Shown: positions 16,886 to 25,323 of the stretch, in pieces | Layout of the letters: every line of letters starts with the position of its first letter | Numbering within the stretch: position 1 is the stretch's first letter | From: Hymenobacter latericoloratus | GTDB lineage: Bacteria > Bacteroidota > Bacteroidia > Cytophagales > Hymenobacteraceae | Direction: 5' to 3' | DNA length: 64,000 bases | Assembly (NCBI RefSeq): GCF_014199535.1 | Contig: NZ_JACHNV010000002.1 | Location: 62,001 to 126,000, forward strand | Translations under genes and position numbers: made by a program | The notes under the pieces: model-generated | Told to the model about the DNA's origin: nothing | The model's input: only the letters and a program-made list of their open reading frames with translations | Database searches by the model: none

Positions 16886-17932
16886 CTACGCCACCACCTC
16901 GTAAATCATGACGGGCTGGGCCTTGTTTTTGAGGGTCACTTCCTTGATGGGCTTGCACTGAAACGATTCCTTCAGGTGCTGATAGGTGGCTTCCGTAACG
17001 ATAATCTGGCCGGGGAGGGCCACCGACTGCAGCCGCTGGCTCACGTTCACGTTGTCGCCGATAACGGTATAGTCGAGACGCTTGAGGGAGGCCGAGCCGA
17101 TGTTGCCCGATACCATTTCGCCGGTGTTGATGCCGATGCTGACCTGGGGCTGGTAGGGCTTGCCGTCGGGCAGCATGTGCTGGTTGGCTTGCACCACGTT
17201 GCGCACGGCCAGGGCCGCATCCACGGCTCGGTCGAGGTGGTACTCGCCCCGGAACACGGCCATCACGGCGTCGCCCATAAACTTGTCCACGTAGCCGCCC
17301 TGGGCAATAACCTCTTTCACCATCTGATCAAAATAGGTGTTGAGCATGGTGACGATTTCGGCGGGCGGCAGCACCTCCGACAGCGACGTGAAGCCGCAAA
17401 TGTCAATGAAAGCCACCGTGGCCTCCACGGTTTCGCTGGCCATCAGCGTGTTTTCGAAGCCGGGCTTGCTCACAAAGTTGAGCACGGTTTCATCCACGTA
17501 CATCTTCAGGATGTTGTTTTCCTGAATGGCGCGCAGGGTCTGGCGCAGCTGCTGCACATGGGCTGCGGTTTTGTCCATGGTCACTTCCAGATCCTGAAAA
17601 TCCACGGGCTTGGTCACGAAATCAAAAGCGCCGCGGTTCATGGCCGTGCGGATGTTCTGCATGTCGCCGTAGGCCGATACCATCACCGTTTTCAGCACGG
17701 GGTTGGTTTCCTGCAGCTTGCTGAGCAGCGTCAGCCCGTCCATCACCGGCATGTTGATATCGGAGAGAATGATGTCGAGGTCGGGGTGCTGCTGCACCGT
17801 GTCCAGGGCTTCCTGGCCGTTGCTGGCAAACACAAATTCGTACACACTTTCCCGAATCTTGCGCCGGAATTTCTGCTTGATGAGCAACTCCAGATCGGCC
17901 TCATCATCTACCACCAGTATTTTAGTTTTCAT
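16886..17932 (-). CDS. Response regulator with adenylate cyclase output domain
   Basis: A 348-residue cytoplasmic protein. Residues 1-120 are a receiver with acidic pocket DDE, phospho-acceptor Asp58 (ILSDINMPVMDG) and Lys108. A helical linker leads to a class III cyclase domain at about 165-348. Catalytic positions are intact: metal-binding Asp177 (FIDICGFTSL) and Asp221 (KFMGDAVMAVF), Lys217, Thr289 (DYTVIGD), Asn296 and Arg300. The Lys/Thr purine-specifying pair points to adenylate rather than guanylate cyclase, in the class IIIb style. It should make cAMP when its receiver is phosphorylated. Its start overlaps the end of the upstream receiver gene by 11 bases, and the histidine kinase lies just beyond, so all three form one leftward operon. 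Confidence 0.93.
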   Translation of the reverse strand: MKTKILVVDDEADLELLIKQKFRRKIRESVYEFVFASNGQEALDTVQQHPDLDIILSDINMPVMDGLTLLSKLQETNPVLKTVMVSAYGDMQNIRTAMNRGAFDFVTKPVDFQDLEVTMDKTAAHVQQLRQTLRAIQENNILKMYVDETVLNFVSKPGFENTLMASETVEATVAFIDICGFTSLSEVLPPAEIVTMLNTYFDQMVKEVIAQGGYVDKFMGDAVMAVFRGEYHLDRAVDAALAVRNVVQANQHMLPDGKPYQPQVSIGINTGEMVSGNIGSASLKRLDYTVIGDNVNVSQRLQSVALPGQIIVTEATYQHLKESFQCKPIKEVTLKNKAQPVMIYEVVA

Positions 17933-18320
17933 GGCTGGCGAGGGTGAGAAGTTTGTCTTTGAGGGCGGCGAAGTCCACCGGCTTGGTCAGAAAGTCGAAG
18001 GCGCCCAGCTGCAGGGCCTGCTCCCGGCTTTCCGTGTCGCCGTAGGCCGTAATCATCATCACCTGGGGCGAGGGTGGGGGTGGGGGCGCGGCGTATTCCT
18101 GCTTAATCTGGCGCAGCAGCTCCAGCCCGCTCATGCCGGGCATGTTGATGTCGGAAAGAATCAGCACGACCTCCGAGGCGTGGGCGTGCAGGTAATCTAG
18201 GGCTTCCTCACCGGAGTAAGCAAAGGAAAACGAAAACAAGCCGCTGCGAATTTCCCGGCGGAAGCGCTGCTCAAAGAGGGTCCGTACGTCGGCCTCGTCA
18301 TCAACTACAAGTATTTTCAT
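17922..18320 (-). CDS. Single-domain response regulator
   Basis: A 132-residue stand-alone receiver: MKILVVDDEADVRTLFEQ, phospho-acceptor region LILSDINMPGMSGLELL, Thr in MMITAYGD, and Lys in FLTKPVDF. It carries no output domain. A proline-rich insertion (about six Pro in a row after KQEYAA) lengthens the loop before the fourth strand. Start: ATG at 18320 is chosen over a TTG three codons upstream. It lies between the histidine kinase and the receiver-cyclase, and its receiver is close in sequence to that of the cyclase (LFE/LLIKQ-RFRR, SGEEALD/NGQEALD). Phosphate relay or competition between the two receivers is likely but inferred. Confidence 0.93.
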   Translation of the reverse strand: MKILVVDDEADVRTLFEQRFRREIRSGLFSFSFAYSGEEALDYLHAHASEVVLILSDINMPGMSGLELLRQIKQEYAAPPPPPSPQVMMITAYGDTESREQALQLGAFDFLTKPVDFAALKDKLLTLASHEN

Positions 18321-18353
18321 CGGAAGCAAAGCTCAGGTGTGGATTGTCGGTGG

Positions 18354-18436
18354 TCAGTTGTGGGTTGCCAGTTGCGAGTTTTCAGTAAAATTGGATATAG
18401 AGAAACTGGCAACTGGCAACTCACCCCTGACAACTG
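18354..18436. repeat. Imperfect inverted repeat with internal direct repeats
   Basis: The left part has TCAGTTGTGGGTTGCCAGTT and the right part reads as its mirror, ACTGGCAACT repeated, then GACAACTGA. Short units of the GCCAGTTG/CAACTGGC type occur three times. It fills the gap between the kinase and the receiver gene. It could lower read-through within the operon or be a mobile REP-like remnant. Confidence 0.65.
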
Positions 18437-18439
18437 AAA

Positions 18440-19810
18440 TTAGTGGGGCAGGGTAACAATGAACTCGGTGCCGTGGCCTTCCTGGGTTTCTACGACCAGC
18501 GTGCCGCCGTGGCCCTTGGTAATGATATCGTAGCTCAGGGAAAGGCCCAGGCCCGTGCCTTCGCCGGTGGGTTTGGTGGTGAAAAACGGTTGAAAGATTT
18601 TCTCGACCACGGCCGGCGGAATGCCCGTGCCGTTGTCGTGCACCCGCACCTCCACGTCGCCGTCGGGCAGCTGCCTGGTCGTGACGGTAACGGTAGGCGT
18701 GTAGCCCGGCTGGCCCAGCTCCTTGCGCTTTTGTACGGCATAAAAGGCATTCGTGAACAGGTTCAGCAGCACCCTTCCCACATCCTGCGACACTACCTCA
18801 ATGGGGGGCAGGCCGGGCTCGAGGTGCGTGACCAGGGTAGCGTTGAACGTTTTGTCCTTAGCCCGCAGGCCGTGGTAGGCCAGGCGCAGGTACTCATCGG
18901 CCAGGGTGTTCAGGTCAGTGGATTGCCGCTCGCCGGTGCTGGCGCGCGAGTGCTCCAGCATGCCGCGCACAATGCTGGCCGCGCGCTGGCCGTGGTGGTT
19001 AATTTTCAGCAGGTTCTGCTTTAGGTCGCCCAGCAGCTCGGCCTCCAGCGCCGGGTCGCGGTCCGGGTTCTGCTGCTCTTCTTCCAGCTCGGTAACCAGC
19101 TCGGCGCTGACATCGGAGAAGTTGGTCACGAAGTTGAGCGGGTTCTGGATTTCGTGGGCAATACCGGCCGTCAGCTCCCCGAGCGAGGCCATTTTCTCGG
19201 CCTGAATGAGCTGGGCCTGGGTGGTTTTGAGCTCGGTCAGGGCCTCGCGCAGCTCCTCGGCCTGCTGGGTCAGAATGGCCGTGCGCTCGGCTACCAGGCG
19301 CTCCAGCTCTACTTTTTGAGCGGCCATCAGGCGGCGGGCTTTTTCCTCTTCCTCCCGCTCTATGCGCTCCTTCTCCAGGTGCTTTTTCTGGCTGCGGGCA
19401 ATGAAGAACGAGGTAAACATCCAGATGAAGGAAAAGCCCTTGGCCGTGTCGAAGCCTTCATCATACTCCTGCAGCAGCCGGGTGCCGGAAAGCAGCAGCT
19501 CCACCGCCGATAGCACCAGAAACGGCCCCAGCCCCAGCAGCAAGGTGCGGGCCGGCCGGTAGCTGCGCAGCAGGAACAGAACCGTCGTTACGGCCAGCAT
19601 CACCAGCAGCATGTACAGCTCATCCAGCTGGTCTGACTTCCAGTGGATGGCCCGGGCTCCGATGAACAGCACCAGGCCGGGCAGCCAGAGCCACCCTAGC
19701 AGCTGGTTGAGCCGGGGCAGACGGGTAGGCAGGTCCAGAAACCGGCGCAACCCGCGCACCACAAACAAAGCCAACACCACACTCAGCAACACATCCGCAT
19801 TAAGATCCAT
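18440..19810 (-). CDS. Membrane sensor histidine kinase
   Basis: A 456-residue kinase. The first 138 residues hold about five membrane helices (VLLSVVLALFVVRG, LWLPGLVLFIGARA, LLVMLAVTTVLFLL, LLLGLGPFLVLSAVELLL, FIWMFTSFFIAR) with short loops and no periplasmic sensor domain. A charged coiled coil spans about 140-205. The phospho-acceptor is His219 in LTAGIAHEIQNPLNF. The ATPase part has the N-box LLNLFTNAFYAV, G1 VHDNGTGIP and G2 GTGLGLSLSYDI, and ends at a TLPH tail. It belongs to the group of Bacteroidota kinases with a long pre-H-box coiled coil. It is first in the operon with two receivers. The signal is probably membrane-borne or intracellular. Confidence 0.92.
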   Translation of the reverse strand: MDLNADVLLSVVLALFVVRGLRRFLDLPTRLPRLNQLLGWLWLPGLVLFIGARAIHWKSDQLDELYMLLVMLAVTTVLFLLRSYRPARTLLLGLGPFLVLSAVELLLSGTRLLQEYDEGFDTAKGFSFIWMFTSFFIARSQKKHLEKERIEREEEEKARRLMAAQKVELERLVAERTAILTQQAEELREALTELKTTQAQLIQAEKMASLGELTAGIAHEIQNPLNFVTNFSDVSAELVTELEEEQQNPDRDPALEAELLGDLKQNLLKINHHGQRAASIVRGMLEHSRASTGERQSTDLNTLADEYLRLAYHGLRAKDKTFNATLVTHLEPGLPPIEVVSQDVGRVLLNLFTNAFYAVQKRKELGQPGYTPTVTVTTRQLPDGDVEVRVHDNGTGIPPAVVEKIFQPFFTTKPTGEGTGLGLSLSYDIITKGHGGTLVVETQEGHGTEFIVTLPH

Positions 19811-19877
19811 GAGGAAAAATCAGTTCGGGAGAGGGCAGGAGAGAGAGGAAAGATGCGAAAGACGAGCGTTGCGGTGG

Positions 19878-20180
19878 CTACTTGGCCTTCACTTTGCGGT
19901 CGGCCCACACTCTCGGCAGCGGAATAGTTAAGATAAGCACCGGATTGCTGGTAGTGGAGCGCCCCTGTTTGCTAAGGGTTTTAAGCTTGCCTTTTTCTTT
20001 AGAGGTCAGAATACCGGCGTACTCCCCAATCAGGCCCACCACCGTGGGCAGCGTCAGGTGCACCGTCAGCTCTTTTTGCGGGGTAGCAGGCACCGCCGGG
20101 TCGGGGCGGGTCTGCGCCGCGCTACGTCCGGCGCTCAGCAGCAGTAAACTTAGCAGTAAGAGTAACCTGGCGCCCGACAT
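19878..20180 (-). CDS. Small secreted protein of unknown function
   Basis: A 100-residue protein with a clear signal peptide (RLLLLLSLLLLSAGRSAAQ, cut after about residue 23). The mature part is short and basic at its end (RVWADRKVKAK), with an ELTVHLTLPTVVGLIGEY segment and a Lys-rich SKEKGKLKTLSKQG loop. No Cys follows the signal, so it is not a lipoprotein. It is leftward, 67 bases upstream of the kinase gene, and may share its transcript. I do not recognise the family. Confidence 0.6.
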   Translation of the reverse strand: MSGARLLLLLSLLLLSAGRSAAQTRPDPAVPATPQKELTVHLTLPTVVGLIGEYAGILTSKEKGKLKTLSKQGRSTTSNPVLILTIPLPRVWADRKVKAK

Positions 20181-20350
20181 ACGTGAAATATTGCTGTCGT
20201 AAAGATGCTACTATAAATAGGTTTACCCCTATTCCGCCCCGGAAATGCTTGAATCGGGCAGGATAAGGGCAAACACCTCCGGCCAGCAGGCTAGATGCTG
20301 GCGGCGGCTGGCTGGTTGCTTGTCGGGGCAATTTCTAACTTAGGCCGATC

Positions 20351-22351
20351 ATGACCTACTCCGCTCTGTGCCGGGCTGCTGCCGTAGTGGCCGCCGGCAG
20401 TCTGCTGCTACCGGCCTGCACTTCCCGGCCGGCCACCGCTTCATTGGGTGCGGCCGCCCCCAACCAGTTTGCCGCCGATACCGTGCTGCGCCGCATTGCC
20501 ACTGCCCAGGACGAGCGCCGCACTCCGGCCTTGCTACCCTACCTCAACCGGCCCGAGGAAGCCTACCGCCGCGCTGCCGCCGAGGCCTTGGCCTCGGTGC
20601 AGGACAAAGCGGCTACCCCCGCGCTGCTGGCCCTACTTCAGCAGGATGCCGAGCCCTCCGTCCGGCGGGAAGCGGCCTATGCCTTGGGGCAAACCGCCGA
20701 CTCCACGGCCGAGGCAGTGCTGGTGCAGCGCATTGCGGCGGAGCCCGATGGTACCGTGCGCCGCTACGTGCTGGAAGCCCTGGGCCGCTGTACGTCCCGG
20801 TCCGGCCTGGCCAGCCTCACCCGCTTACCCCCCGCCCTGGCCCCCGATACCGCTGCCCTTAGCGGACAAGCCTGGGGCCTGTACCGGGCCGGGTTGCGCG
20901 GGCTTACCTCTGAGGCGGCCGTAAGCCGGCTGGTGCAGCTGCTGGGGCGCGGCAACCCAACCAGCGCCCGCCTGGCCGCGGCCAATGCCCTGGCCCGCAC
21001 GCGCGGCCTCAACCTGGCGCCGTACGCTGCCGCCCTGGGTGCCACGGCCCAGCAGGATGCCCACTATGCCGTACGCAGCGGAGCTGCCGCCGCCCTAAGC
21101 AAAGCCGCCACCGACCCCACGGTGCCACCGCTGCTGGCCAGCCTGGCCCGCCGCGACCCTGACTACCGGGTACGCGTGAGTGCCCTGCGCGCCCTGAACG
21201 CCACCATGTATGCTCCCGTGAAGGAGGCAGTCTGGAGCGCCCTGACCGATGCCAACGCCCAGGTGGCCCTGTCGGCGGCCGAGTTCTTTCTGGCTCATGC
21301 TACTAATGAGCCCGGCGGGATGTTTCTGGAGAAAGCCAACCGGCTGGAAAACTGGCGGGCACGGGCTACACTGTTGGCAGCAGCTCTGCGCCAGCAAAGC
21401 CCCGAGCAGGCGGCCATTCGGCGGGCCGTGCAGGAGCGCTACACCGCTGCTGCGGACCCCTACGAGAAAGGCTACCTGCTGAAAGCCCTGGGCGAAGACC
21501 CGGCCGCCTTCGATTTTGTGCAGCAGGCCACCTTTGCCCCGAATCAGCCGCTGGTGATTGGCACGTATGGCATGGAGGCCCTGGTAGCCCTGGGCCGCCA
21601 GCCCAACTTTCCGGCCGGCCGCTACCCCGAGTTTGCCCTGGCTTTGCGCCGGGGGGTGCTCAGCGGTGATGTGGCCGTGATGGGTACCGCCGCCGAGGCC
21701 ATCCGGGACCCGAAACTGAAACTGCAGAAGCTACTGCCTAACCCCGATTTCCTGCTGCAGGCCCGCGACCGGCTTACCCTGCCCCGCGACCTGGAGGCCT
21801 GGCAGTCGTTGCAGCAAACCATTGATTTCCTGCAAAACCGCACGACGCCTACCGCTACGCCCGTAGCCGCGGCCACTTCCCATCCCATCGACTGGGGCCT
21901 GGTCAGCACTATTCCGGCCGGACAGCGGGTAGTAGTGCACACCGGTAAAGGCGACATTGTTCTGCGGCTGCTGGTGGAGCAGGCGCCGGGTTCGGTAGCC
22001 AGCTTCGTGGCCCTCACCCGGCAGGGATTCTACAATGGCAAGAACTTTCACCGGGTAGTGCCCAACTTTGTGGCCCAGGGCGGCTGCCCCCGCGGCGACG
22101 GCTGGGGTAGCTCCGACTACAATCTGCGCTCCGAGTTTGCCGATTTGCGTTACGGGGAAGGTGCCGTAGGGCTGGCCTCGGCCGGCAAAGACACCGAAAG
22201 CTGCCAGTGGTTTATCACTCACGCGCCCACTCCTCACCTTGATGGCCGCTACACCATTTTCGCTCAGGTAGTGCAAGGCATGGACGTGGTCAGCCGCCTC
22301 GACATCGGGGACCGGATTGACCGGGTGGAGCTGATGGATAGTCGGCGGTAG
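20351..22351 (+). CDS. Lipoprotein with HEAT repeats and a cyclophilin-type peptidyl-prolyl isomerase domain
   Basis: A 666-residue envelope protein. Its N-terminus ends in AAGSLLLPAC, a lipobox with Cys at about residue 23. Residues about 45-480 are HEAT/PBS-lyase-like helical repeats, with regular units such as RREAAYALGQT and RVSALRALNATM. Residues about 515-660 form a cyclophilin domain: GDIVLRLLVEQAPGSVASFVAL, the catalytic FHRVVPNFVAQGGCPRGDG, and QWFITHAPTPHLDGRYTIFAQV. The active-site Arg and Phe in FHRVVPNF and the Gln in VAQGG are kept. It would catalyse proline isomerisation during folding of exported proteins, with HEAT repeats as a docking surface. A TAACTTAG box lies 7 bases before the ATG. 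Confidence 0.88.
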   Translation: MTYSALCRAAAVVAAGSLLLPACTSRPATASLGAAAPNQFAADTVLRRIATAQDERRTPALLPYLNRPEEAYRRAAAEALASVQDKAATPALLALLQQDAEPSVRREAAYALGQTADSTAEAVLVQRIAAEPDGTVRRYVLEALGRCTSRSGLASLTRLPPALAPDTAALSGQAWGLYRAGLRGLTSEAAVSRLVQLLGRGNPTSARLAAANALARTRGLNLAPYAAALGATAQQDAHYAVRSGAAAALSKAATDPTVPPLLASLARRDPDYRVRVSALRALNATMYAPVKEAVWSALTDANAQVALSAAEFFLAHATNEPGGMFLEKANRLENWRARATLLAAALRQQSPEQAAIRRAVQERYTAAADPYEKGYLLKALGEDPAAFDFVQQATFAPNQPLVIGTYGMEALVALGRQPNFPAGRYPEFALALRRGVLSGDVAVMGTAAEAIRDPKLKLQKLLPNPDFLLQARDRLTLPRDLEAWQSLQQTIDFLQNRTTPTATPVAAATSHPIDWGLVSTIPAGQRVVVHTGKGDIVLRLLVEQAPGSVASFVALTRQGFYNGKNFHRVVPNFVAQGGCPRGDGWGSSDYNLRSEFADLRYGEGAVGLASAGKDTESCQWFITHAPTPHLDGRYTIFAQVVQGMDVVSRLDIGDRIDRVELMDSRR

Positions 22352-22403
22352 CAAGGGGGCTCTGGTCGGCTTCCTTGCATGAGCCGGGGATTAGTAAAAG
22401 CAA

Positions 22404-22438
22404 AACTGCCCCAGCCGCTTCTAGCGGCTGGGGCAGTT
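22404..22438. terminator. Bidirectional intrinsic terminator
   Basis: AACTGCCCCAGCCGC and its exact mirror surround a 5-base loop between the convergent cyclophilin lipoprotein and cupin genes. A-tract on the left and TT on the right make it stronger for the leftward gene. Confidence 0.8.
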
Positions 22439-22460
22439 GCGTAGCGGGCGTTACAGTGGG

Positions 22461-22802
22461 CTACTCTTCGTCGCGGCCGTGGGCCTGGGCCGGGGGAGTA
22501 GTAGCTTCCACCGCCGAAAAGGCTTCGAGAATTTTGTACGTGTGCGCGGCACCCTTGGGCACTACCCACGAGTTGCCGGGCTCCAGCACAACCATCTGGC
22601 CTTCGATGTGCAGCTCGGCCCGGCCGCTCAGCACGTAGCCTACCGTTTCATAGGCGCGGGCCGTGGGCTCTTTCGGGTCGCCGGGCTGTTCGTTTTCCCA
22701 GAGGCGCATGGCTACATGCACGCCCGAGGCTAGGTATTTTTCGCCATCCGCGCCTTTGGGCGAGAAGCGGGAATCAACTTTAGTGATGGTGGTATCGGCC
22801 AT
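22461..22802 (-). CDS. Small single-domain cupin protein
   Basis: A 113-residue beta-barrel protein of the cupin superfamily. The core shows YETVGYVLSGRAELHIEGQ and, after a turn, LEPGNSWVVPKGAAHTYKIL, which are the two cupin motifs. Of the usual metal ligands only the His of motif 2 is clear; motif 1 has YETVG in place of a His-x-His pair, so metal binding is uncertain. The C-terminal tail is short and acidic. The ATG at 22802 is chosen because the preceding 24 residues of the longer frame are basic and unlike the family. Role unknown; many such cupins are small-molecule or sugar binders. Confidence 0.78.
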   Translation of the reverse strand: MADTTITKVDSRFSPKGADGEKYLASGVHVAMRLWENEQPGDPKEPTARAYETVGYVLSGRAELHIEGQMVVLEPGNSWVVPKGAAHTYKILEAFSAVEATTPPAQAHGRDEE

Positions 22803-22973
22803 GAGGAAGGGGCTAGATGTGAATACGTATGAACTTTGCTGACTAACGCGGCGCGGGCGGGGTGGGTTACCCACAGGCCCAAATCCTAAACCTTGCGCCC
22901 CGCCCGCGGTTGGGAAAAGTCGCGGCTATTCTATCTTCCGCCTTTCAGCCCGTTGGCGGGCTCCTTTTTGCTC

Positions 22974-23810
22974 ATGTCTTCTTCCAACCCCGATTTCGTT
23001 CAGGCCCTCACGCAGGCCCACCAGCACACGGCGGCCCCGCTGCCGGCCCAGGCCTTCTGCCAACTGGCCGAGCAGCTGCTGGACCTGCTGTTTCCCGAGC
23101 GCTCCGCCCGCCCCCTGCGTACCCCTGATGCCGTGGCCGCTACCCTGGATCAGCTGCGCACCGACCTGGCCACGCTGCTGCGCGCCGTGCCTACCCCCAG
23201 GCCGGCCCCCGAACTGGCGGCTAGCCTCATGAGCGCTCTGCCGGTGCTGCGCGCTACTCTGCTGCAGGATGCGGCTGCCATTGTAGCCGCCGACCCCGCC
23301 GCCCAGGGCTTAACTGAGGTAGTAGCTACTTACCCCGGCTTCTACGCCATTGCTATGCACCGCTTCGCCCACGGCCTGCACCAGCGCGGCATCCCGCGCG
23401 TGCCGCGCATTCTGAGCGAGTATGCCCACCAGCGCACCGGCATCGATATTCATCCGGGCGCCCGCATCGGCCCCTCGTTCTGCATTGATCATGGCACGGG
23501 CCTGGTCATCGGCGAAACCTGCGTTATCGGGGCACACGTCAAGATTTTTCAGGGCGTAACGCTCGGGGCCCTTAGTGTGGCCAAGCACCTGCAGGGCATC
23601 AAGCGCCACCCCACCATCGAGGACCATGTGGTGATTTACGCCGGTGCCACTATTTTGGGCGGCAGTACCACCGTGGGCAGCCATAGCATTATTGGAGGCA
23701 ATGTGTGGCTTACGGAAAGCGTACCCTCACACTCGCGGGTGTACCACCAGGCCCACATCCACGTCACCCGCTCCCAGGACCCCACCGAGGATATTACGTT
23801 TTCAATTTAG
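22974..23810 (+). CDS. cysE: Serine O-acetyltransferase
   Basis: A 278-residue cytoplasmic enzyme that transfers acetyl from acetyl-CoA to serine, the first step of cysteine synthesis. A helical N-terminal domain (residues about 1-160) precedes a left-handed beta-helix of hexapeptide repeats: [21 protein letters not shown], then [21 protein letters not shown] and the closing [12 protein letters not shown]. The catalytic His of the DHGTG motif and its Asp are present. The N-terminal domain is longer than in E. coli CysE, as often in Bacteroidota. The ATG at 22974 is preferred over the in-frame opening at 22893. The cysteine synthase gene follows after 213 bases with repeats. Confidence 0.92.
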   Translation: MSSSNPDFVQALTQAHQHTAAPLPAQAFCQLAEQLLDLLFPERSARPLRTPDAVAATLDQLRTDLATLLRAVPTPRPAPELAASLMSALPVLRATLLQDAAAIVAADPAAQGLTEVVATYPGFYAIAMHRFAHGLHQRGIPRVPRILSEYAHQRTGIDIHPGARIGPSFCIDHGTGLVIGETCVIGAHVKIFQGVTLGALSVAKHLQGIKRHPTIEDHVVIYAGATILGGSTTVGSHSIIGGNVWLTESVPSHSRVYHQAHIHVTRSQDPTEDITFSI

Positions 23811-23826
23811 GTGGTTAGGTGGTAGA

Positions 23827-24013
23827 GTGAAGAGGTGATGGGGTGATGAGGTGAATCGTGACAAGTGAAAAGGTAGCCGCAGATTGGTAACGCCAGCCTG
23901 CCGACACAATACACAGAAGCCGCCCTTGCACCATTCACCTGTCACTATTTACCTCATCACTTCTCACCTCCTCACCTGTCACCTCATCACCCCATTACCA
24001 TTCACTTCATCAC
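23827..24013. repeat. Short-repeat region with inverted halves upstream of cysM
   Basis: The left part (23827-23871) has GAGGTGATGGGGTGATGAGG; the right part (23930-24013) has many degenerate CACCTCATCAC or TCACNTCATCAC units, including an ACCTCATCACCCCATTACC that mirrors the left part. The units are 7 to 12 bases and irregular. The repeats end 10 bases before the cysM start codon, so they fill its leader. Confidence 0.75.
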
Positions 24014-24023
24014 TTCCTACACC

Positions 24024-24944
24024 ATGAAAGCCACTTCCATTCTGGAGACTATTGGCAATACGCCGCTGCTGCGCCTCAATAAATTGTTTGCTCACCGCCC
24101 CGACGTGGAGGTGTGGGTGAAGCTGGAACGGGCCAACCCCGGCGGCAGCATCAAAGACCGGATTGCCCTGAGCATGATTGAGCAGGCCGAGCGGGAAGGT
24201 ATTCTGACTTCTGACAGCCTGATTGTGGAGCCTACTTCGGGCAATACGGGGGTAGGGCTGGCCATGGTGGCGGCCGTAAAAGGCTATAAGCTCACGCTGG
24301 TTATGCCCGAGAGCATGAGCATCGAGCGCCGCCGCCTCATGGCCGCCTACGGGGCCAACCTGGAGCTGACGCCCCGCGAGAAAGGCATGAAAGGCGCCAT
24401 TGAAAAGGCTCACGAGCTGGTGCGTGACACCCCCGGCGCCTGGATGCCCATGCAGTTCAGCAACCCCGCCAACCTCAAGGTGCACGCCGAAACCACGGCC
24501 CAGGAAATTCTGCGCGATGCTCCCGAGGGCTTCGACTTCCACATTACCGGTGTGGGTACCGGCGGCCACATCACGGCCGTTACGGAAGTGCTCAAGCCCC
24601 ACTTCCCCCAGATGAAGACCTTCGCCGTGGAGCCGGAGCTCTCGCCCGTTATCAGTGGGGGTGCCCCGGGTCCGCACCCTATTCAGGGCATCGGTGCCGG
24701 TTTCATCCCCGACAACCTGCACACCGATATCCTCGACGGTACCATTCAGGTAAGCCAGCAGGAAGCGTTTGAGTACGCCCGGCGTGCCGCCCGCGAGGAA
24801 GGCCTGTTCGTGGGTGTTTCCTCTGGCGCGTCCTTAGCGGCCGTGGCTAAGAAGCTCGACGAAGTACCCCAGGGCGGCCGGGTTCTCACGTTCTGCTACG
24901 ATACCGGCGAGCGGTACCTGTCGGTAGAAGGCCTGTTTGTGTAA
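24024..24944 (+). CDS. cysM: Cysteine synthase (O-acetylserine sulfhydrylase)
   Basis: A 306-residue pyridoxal-phosphate enzyme that makes cysteine from O-acetylserine and sulfide. Seen: [15 protein letters not shown] at the start, the PLP lysine in [12 protein letters not shown] (about Lys46), the substrate loop [13 protein letters not shown], the phosphate-binding glycine run [15 protein letters not shown], and [11 protein letters not shown] near the end. The length fits the CysK/CysM family. Several features (R-x-x-LMAAYGA) are shared by both isoforms, so K versus M is not settled by eye. It lies downstream of cysE and could share a transcript, though repeats lie between them. Confidence 0.9.
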   Translation: MKATSILETIGNTPLLRLNKLFAHRPDVEVWVKLERANPGGSIKDRIALSMIEQAEREGILTSDSLIVEPTSGNTGVGLAMVAAVKGYKLTLVMPESMSIERRRLMAAYGANLELTPREKGMKGAIEKAHELVRDTPGAWMPMQFSNPANLKVHAETTAQEILRDAPEGFDFHITGVGTGGHITAVTEVLKPHFPQMKTFAVEPELSPVISGGAPGPHPIQGIGAGFIPDNLHTDILDGTIQVSQQEAFEYARRAAREEGLFVGVSSGASLAAVAKKLDEVPQGGRVLTFCYDTGERYLSVEGLFV

Positions 24945-24950
24945 CGGCGA

Positions 24951-25019
24951 ACTACCCCCATCAAACGCAAAAGCCGCCTCCATCTGATGGAGGCGGCTTT
25001 TGCGTTTGATGGGGGTAGT
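24951..25019. terminator. Very long perfect hairpin after cysM
   Basis: A perfect inverted repeat of 34 bases per arm around a single base (ACTACCCCCATCAAACGC and its mirror, with AAAAGCCGCCTCC inside). The inner part looks like a terminator stem with a T-run (GGCGGCTTTTGC). The outer arms go far beyond what termination needs, and also mirror themselves at their ends (ACTACCCCC/GGGGGTAGT), as in the element at 16684. Confidence 0.85.
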
Positions 25020-25042
25020 AAATCGAATACCATTCAAAACAA

Positions 25043-25070
25043 AAAAGCCTGACCGGTAGGTCAGGCTTTT
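25043..25070 (-). terminator. Terminator downstream of tRNA-Ala
   Basis: AAAAGCCTGACC and GGTCAGGCTTTT flank a 4-base loop. Read leftward it ends in a T-run and follows the tRNA 3' end by 11 bases, so it most likely ends that transcript. Confidence 0.8.
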
Positions 25071-25081
25071 CAGAACGGGAG

Positions 25082-25155
<74 letters not shown>

Positions 25156-25270
25156 GTTTGGTGTTATCCATCCGCCGGTTGCGTTTGGTGTGACAAAAGT
25201 ACGGCGGCTTTTGGAATCTGCAAGAGGTAGGTCGAAAAAAACACAAAAAAATTTGCGTTGCCCAGACAAA

Positions 25271-25304
25271 AAAAATGGGCTGACGATACCGTCAGCCCAT
25301 TTTT
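25271..25304 (-). terminator. Terminator of the Oar-like receptor gene
   Basis: AAAAATGGGCTGACG and CGTCAGCCCATTTTT flank 4 bases; the stem is followed by a T-run in the leftward direction and begins 20 bases after the stop of the receptor gene. Confidence 0.88.
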
Positions 25305-25323
25305 AAAAAGCTAAAGCCTTGGC

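Noticed and set aside
23827..24013. CRISPR array in the repeat region upstream of cysM
   Set aside because: Units are only 7-12 bases, irregular and without spacers of equal length; no cas genes nearby.
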